Shown one piece after another: positions 5,687-7,816 of a stretch of DNA of 7,816 nt; within the stretch, counting starts at the first letter, position 1; every line of letters begins with the position of its first letter. The stretch is from Propionibacteriaceae bacterium (GTDB taxonomy: Bacteria; Actinomycetota; Actinomycetes; Propionibacteriales; Propionibacteriaceae). A program made the position numbers and the translations under genes. The stretch lies in contig CAJPNZ010000125.1 in NCBI GenBank assembly GCA_905372155.1, forward strand, positions 1 to 7,816, written 5' to 3'. The notes below the pieces were generated by a model. That model did no database searches. It saw only the letters and a program-made list of their open reading frames with translations, and was not told the DNA's origin.

Positions 5687-7057
5687 ATCAACGCCACGAC
5701 GAACCCCGGGGGGACGCTGGACCCGAGAAGGTTCATCCCCGGCAAGGAGGACGACTGGGCCACCTACCCACTCGACGAGTTCCTCGTCACGACCGTCCTC
5801 GACGTCATCACCGATCTCGTCGGTTCAGCAGGTATCGGCATCACGCTGGACCCGGCCGCGATCATGACCTCGCTGAACGCCAGGACCGATCCCAACGCGG
5901 ACCCGATGATCGTGAAGGAGGCTCCCGCGGGGAAGGCGGACGAGAGCCCGTCCTTCCGTCTCAAACCGGGGGTGTTCCATCGCGCCCCTCGGTTGCTGTT
6001 CAAGGTTCTGCGACACGACCCGACCCGTTGGCGACGGGAGGAGCGAGGTTTCCGGGCCCGGCTCGACCAGTTCCAACGCCGCGCCGCGCGGGCCGGCACC
6101 CTGAATGACGAGGATCTGGTGCGCCTGGTCGAGGGGATCGTCGACCTGTTCCGGACCTGCCTGCACGACGGCACAATGTACTACGGCCTGGGGCTGGTCT
6201 GGATGTACTGGCGGACCGCTCGCCTGCTCAAGAAACAGCCCGACGCCGACGACGAACTGGCCGAGAGCGTCGCGGCCTACTTCCTCCAGCTGCTGCTGAT
6301 CGACAGGAGCAATCCCCTGGCTCCCCTGTTCGAGCATTTCCGGAGGTTGAGCGAGGACGCCCGGGCCATGGACCTGCAGCAGGTCGTGGTCTCGATTCCA
6401 GAGTCCGCCTTCGATGCGGCTGAGACCGCGACGGACATCGAGGACATCATTTTCGCGGCGGTGCGCTGCCTGCCGAGGGGGGCGGCGATCGAGTCGCGGG
6501 TCGACGCCCTGCTCGCAGGCCTTCCCGTCGGGCTGGAGAAGCTCGACTGGTCCTTCTCCCCCCGCCCGCCGATCCCGTTCCGGTTGCTGGTGGCCCTCCT
6601 CGGCAGCGAACCGATTGACGGTCTGGACGACCTGCTCACCGACGAGGACACCGCGAAACAGGTGGCACGGAAGCTGCCTTTCAGGAAACGTGCCCGCTGG
6701 AGATGGAACGTCACGAAGACCCGCAGGCTGATGACCGGGGCGGTCGGGACGATCTTCCTGCTGCTGGAGACCATCCCCGTCTTCCACCTGGCCTTCGACG
6801 AGGTCGCGAAACGCCTGCAGGACCGGGACCAGGTCGCGGCCTCGGAGGACCTGATGTTCCTTCGCTTCGACGAGATCCTGAAGGCCCTGGACGACCGCGG
6901 GGGTCGCCGGGAGCTCGTGATCGAACACCACAGGGAGCACCTCAGGAAACTGGCCGCCCGCCGCACGAGGAAACTCGAAGCCGAAGCGGCTGGGGAGATC
7001 CGGGAGGACGACACCGAGATCCCCGTCTCGCTGGATGGGCTCACCTCCGAGTCGTAG
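5687..7057 (+). CDS. Stand-alone homologue of the PEP-synthase/RPH central domain (apparent ATC start)
   Basis: A cytoplasmic-looking, mostly helical protein of about 456 residues. No signal peptide is seen. By eye it aligns with the central domain of the dikinase encoded at 1403-3814: ATYPLDEFLVTTVLDVITDL with SPYPLDVMMVDCLVRCLD, RHDPTRWRREERGFRARL with the ARTPWRDPRGW to FTARL stretch, and near the C-terminus EDLMFLRFDEILKAL with GEVALLGFDELLGWL. It lacks the GGKG ATP-grasp region and the SHAAIVARE phospho-histidine motif, so it should not be a dikinase itself. G/C-ending codons begin at about 5681, well before the first ATG (5864), and the stretch 5735-5864 is needed for the alignment; hence the start at ATC 5687 (or 5684) behind GAGGAGG. 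The end has charged RRELVIEHHREHLRKLAARR helices and an acidic tail. Role unknown; a ligand-binding partner, sequestering protein or decayed enzyme are all possible. Confidence 0.7.
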   Translation: MNATTNPGGTLDPRRFIPGKEDDWATYPLDEFLVTTVLDVITDLVGSAGIGITLDPAAIMTSLNARTDPNADPMIVKEAPAGKADESPSFRLKPGVFHRAPRLLFKVLRHDPTRWRREERGFRARLDQFQRRAARAGTLNDEDLVRLVEGIVDLFRTCLHDGTMYYGLGLVWMYWRTARLLKKQPDADDELAESVAAYFLQLLLIDRSNPLAPLFEHFRRLSEDARAMDLQQVVVSIPESAFDAAETATDIEDIIFAAVRCLPRGAAIESRVDALLAGLPVGLEKLDWSFSPRPPIPFRLLVALLGSEPIDGLDDLLTDEDTAKQVARKLPFRKRARWRWNVTKTRRLMTGAVGTIFLLLETIPVFHLAFDEVAKRLQDRDQVAASEDLMFLRFDEILKALDDRGGRRELVIEHHREHLRKLAARRTRKLEAEAAGEIREDDTEIPVSLDGLTSES

Positions 7058-7084
7058 AAACTTCACGAATGGATGTGGCGCGCC

Positions 7085-7816
7085 TCAGCAGCCGTGTTTG
7101 TTGTGGTTGGTGGGGCAGGGCGCCAGCGCGGTTGGGGTCCCGGTCGGGTTCGGCGACAACGACGGCGAAGGCAGACCATGCCGTCTCCCGTTGGGAACAT
7201 TGACCGCGAACGCCTCGATCACACTGGTGTGCACCCGGGACGACAGATCCATCTCGATGGTTCCCTGCTGCCCCAACCCACTCCACACGACCACCCAATG
7301 AGCGGTCGCGGTGATCGTGTAGTCCCCGCGCTGGTGGTAGACATACCCGCACGTCGGCGACGGCTTGTCGTCCTCCTGCCACGTGAGGTGTTCCATTCCC
7401 TTGTCACACACCTTGGTATCCCCGTTGCCCATCTCCCAGGTCACCTTCGTCACCGCCGCAGTGGCCGTGATCGCATACCCTGCTTCGGTCACGGTCCTGG
7501 TGATCGGCCCCCACGTGGCAGGACCCGGATCCCTGATCCACATCCAGTTGTGCCACCCCACATAGTTATGCCCTGCAGGTAGTCTCTCCAACGGTTCGGG
7601 CCACAACCCAATCTCCGGAGCACGAAGATCCATCCGCTCCACCGCAACCCTCGCCAACACCACAGGCTCAGGCGCACCCCCGGGATTTGACTCAGGAGAC
7701 TCAGACGGTTCAAAGATCAGGCATTCCCCAGAAAACAACGCGTACCGGATACAGCCTTCTATGTGCCCGGGTGATTTCTCTTCAGAATCCCCACCCGTAT
7801 TGCCGGTACCGGTGTG
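7085..7816 (-). CDS. PKD-like, probably exported actinobacterial protein, C-terminal part (5' end outside window)
   Basis: The frame is open from the right edge to TGA at 7085 (243 residues seen). The core about 100-210 residues into the visible part has the PKD-like pattern seen in actinobacterial exported or membrane-anchored proteins: VTWEMGNGDTKVC, then SPTCGYVYHQRGDYTITATA, then HWVVVWSGLGQQGTI and a closing VIEAFAVNV. The two Cys in VC...PTC may form a disulfide. The tail after the fold is Ser/Pro/Thr-rich (PSPSLSPNPTGTP) and ends CPTNHNKHGC without a transmembrane segment or LPXTG, so any anchor would be N-terminal and off the window. It converges on the plus-strand gene with only 27 bases between stops and no obvious terminator there. 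Function unknown. Confidence 0.65.
   Translation of the reverse strand, partial: HTGTGNTGGDSEEKSPGHIEGCIRYALFSGECLIFEPSESPESNPGGAPEPVVLARVAVERMDLRAPEIGLWPEPLERLPAGHNYVGWHNWMWIRDPGPATWGPITRTVTEAGYAITATAAVTKVTWEMGNGDTKVCDKGMEHLTWQEDDKPSPTCGYVYHQRGDYTITATAHWVVVWSGLGQQGTIEMDLSSRVHTSVIEAFAVNVPNGRRHGLPSPSLSPNPTGTPTALAPCPTNHNKHGC

Noticed and set aside
5652..5713. ATG at 5652 joined to the main frame by a -1 slip on the CCCCGGGGGG tract (5704-5713), or by one missing G
   Set aside because: The geometry fits (C CCG GGG heptamer), but codons in the 5652 frame often end in A or T, unlike real genes here, whereas the main frame already shows coding composition from about 5681 behind a Shine-Dalgarno. 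Kept only as an alternative to the ATC start.
5825..7066. Minus-strand 413-codon open frame opposite the central-domain gene
   Set aside because: The translation is low-complexity Gln/Gly/Val/Arg-rich with no family pattern; the plus-strand frame has G/C third positions and recognisable similarity to the neighbouring dikinase.
1..7816. CRISPR arrays, tRNA/rRNA genes, transposases or attachment sites
   Set aside because: No regularly spaced direct repeats, cloverleaf, transposase motifs or target-site duplications were seen anywhere in the window.

Overview
The window is very GC-rich, codons end overwhelmingly in G or C, and Shine-Dalgarno-led and apparently leaderless starts are mixed. This points to a high-GC actinobacterium. 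The Sec-exported MSCRAMM-like surface protein and the PKD-like exported protein would suit a host-associated actinomycete such as a member of the Propionibacteriaceae, but that placement is inference.

Layout: (1) Bases 1-1094, minus strand, hold the N-terminal 364 residues of a secreted adhesin-like protein (signal peptide, two Ig-like domains, start of a Gly/Ser linker and stalk); it runs off the left edge. (2) Bases 1095-1402 are non-coding, with the adhesin promoter and several inverted repeats, including a terminator-like hairpin at the end of the next operon. (3) Bases 1403-5552, minus strand, form a tight three-gene operon transcribed tetR -> MFS exporter -> PEP-synthase/rifampin-phosphotransferase-like dikinase. 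Its two junctions are 4-base overlaps (GTGA and ATGA). (4) Bases 5553-5686 are a divergent control region with two near-identical 12-bp palindromes, one overlapping the -35 of a probably leaderless tetR promoter. (5) Bases 5687-7057, plus strand, encode a roughly 456-residue protein whose coding signal starts at an apparent ATC codon behind a strong Shine-Dalgarno. By eye it looks like a free-standing homologue of the central domain of the dikinase across the control region, without the ATP-grasp or phospho-histidine domains. (6) Bases 7085-7816, minus strand, hold the C-terminal part of a PKD-like, probably exported protein running off the right edge.

The middle of the window reads as one regulated module. 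A TetR sensor probably controls a drug/metabolite exporter and an ATP-dependent dikinase that may phosphorylate a small molecule (rifampin phosphotransferases do this to rifamycins; the substrate here is unknown). Across the shared control region lies a catalytically empty central-domain relative of that dikinase, which might bind the same ligand or act as a partner subunit. That pairing is the most unusual thing in the window.
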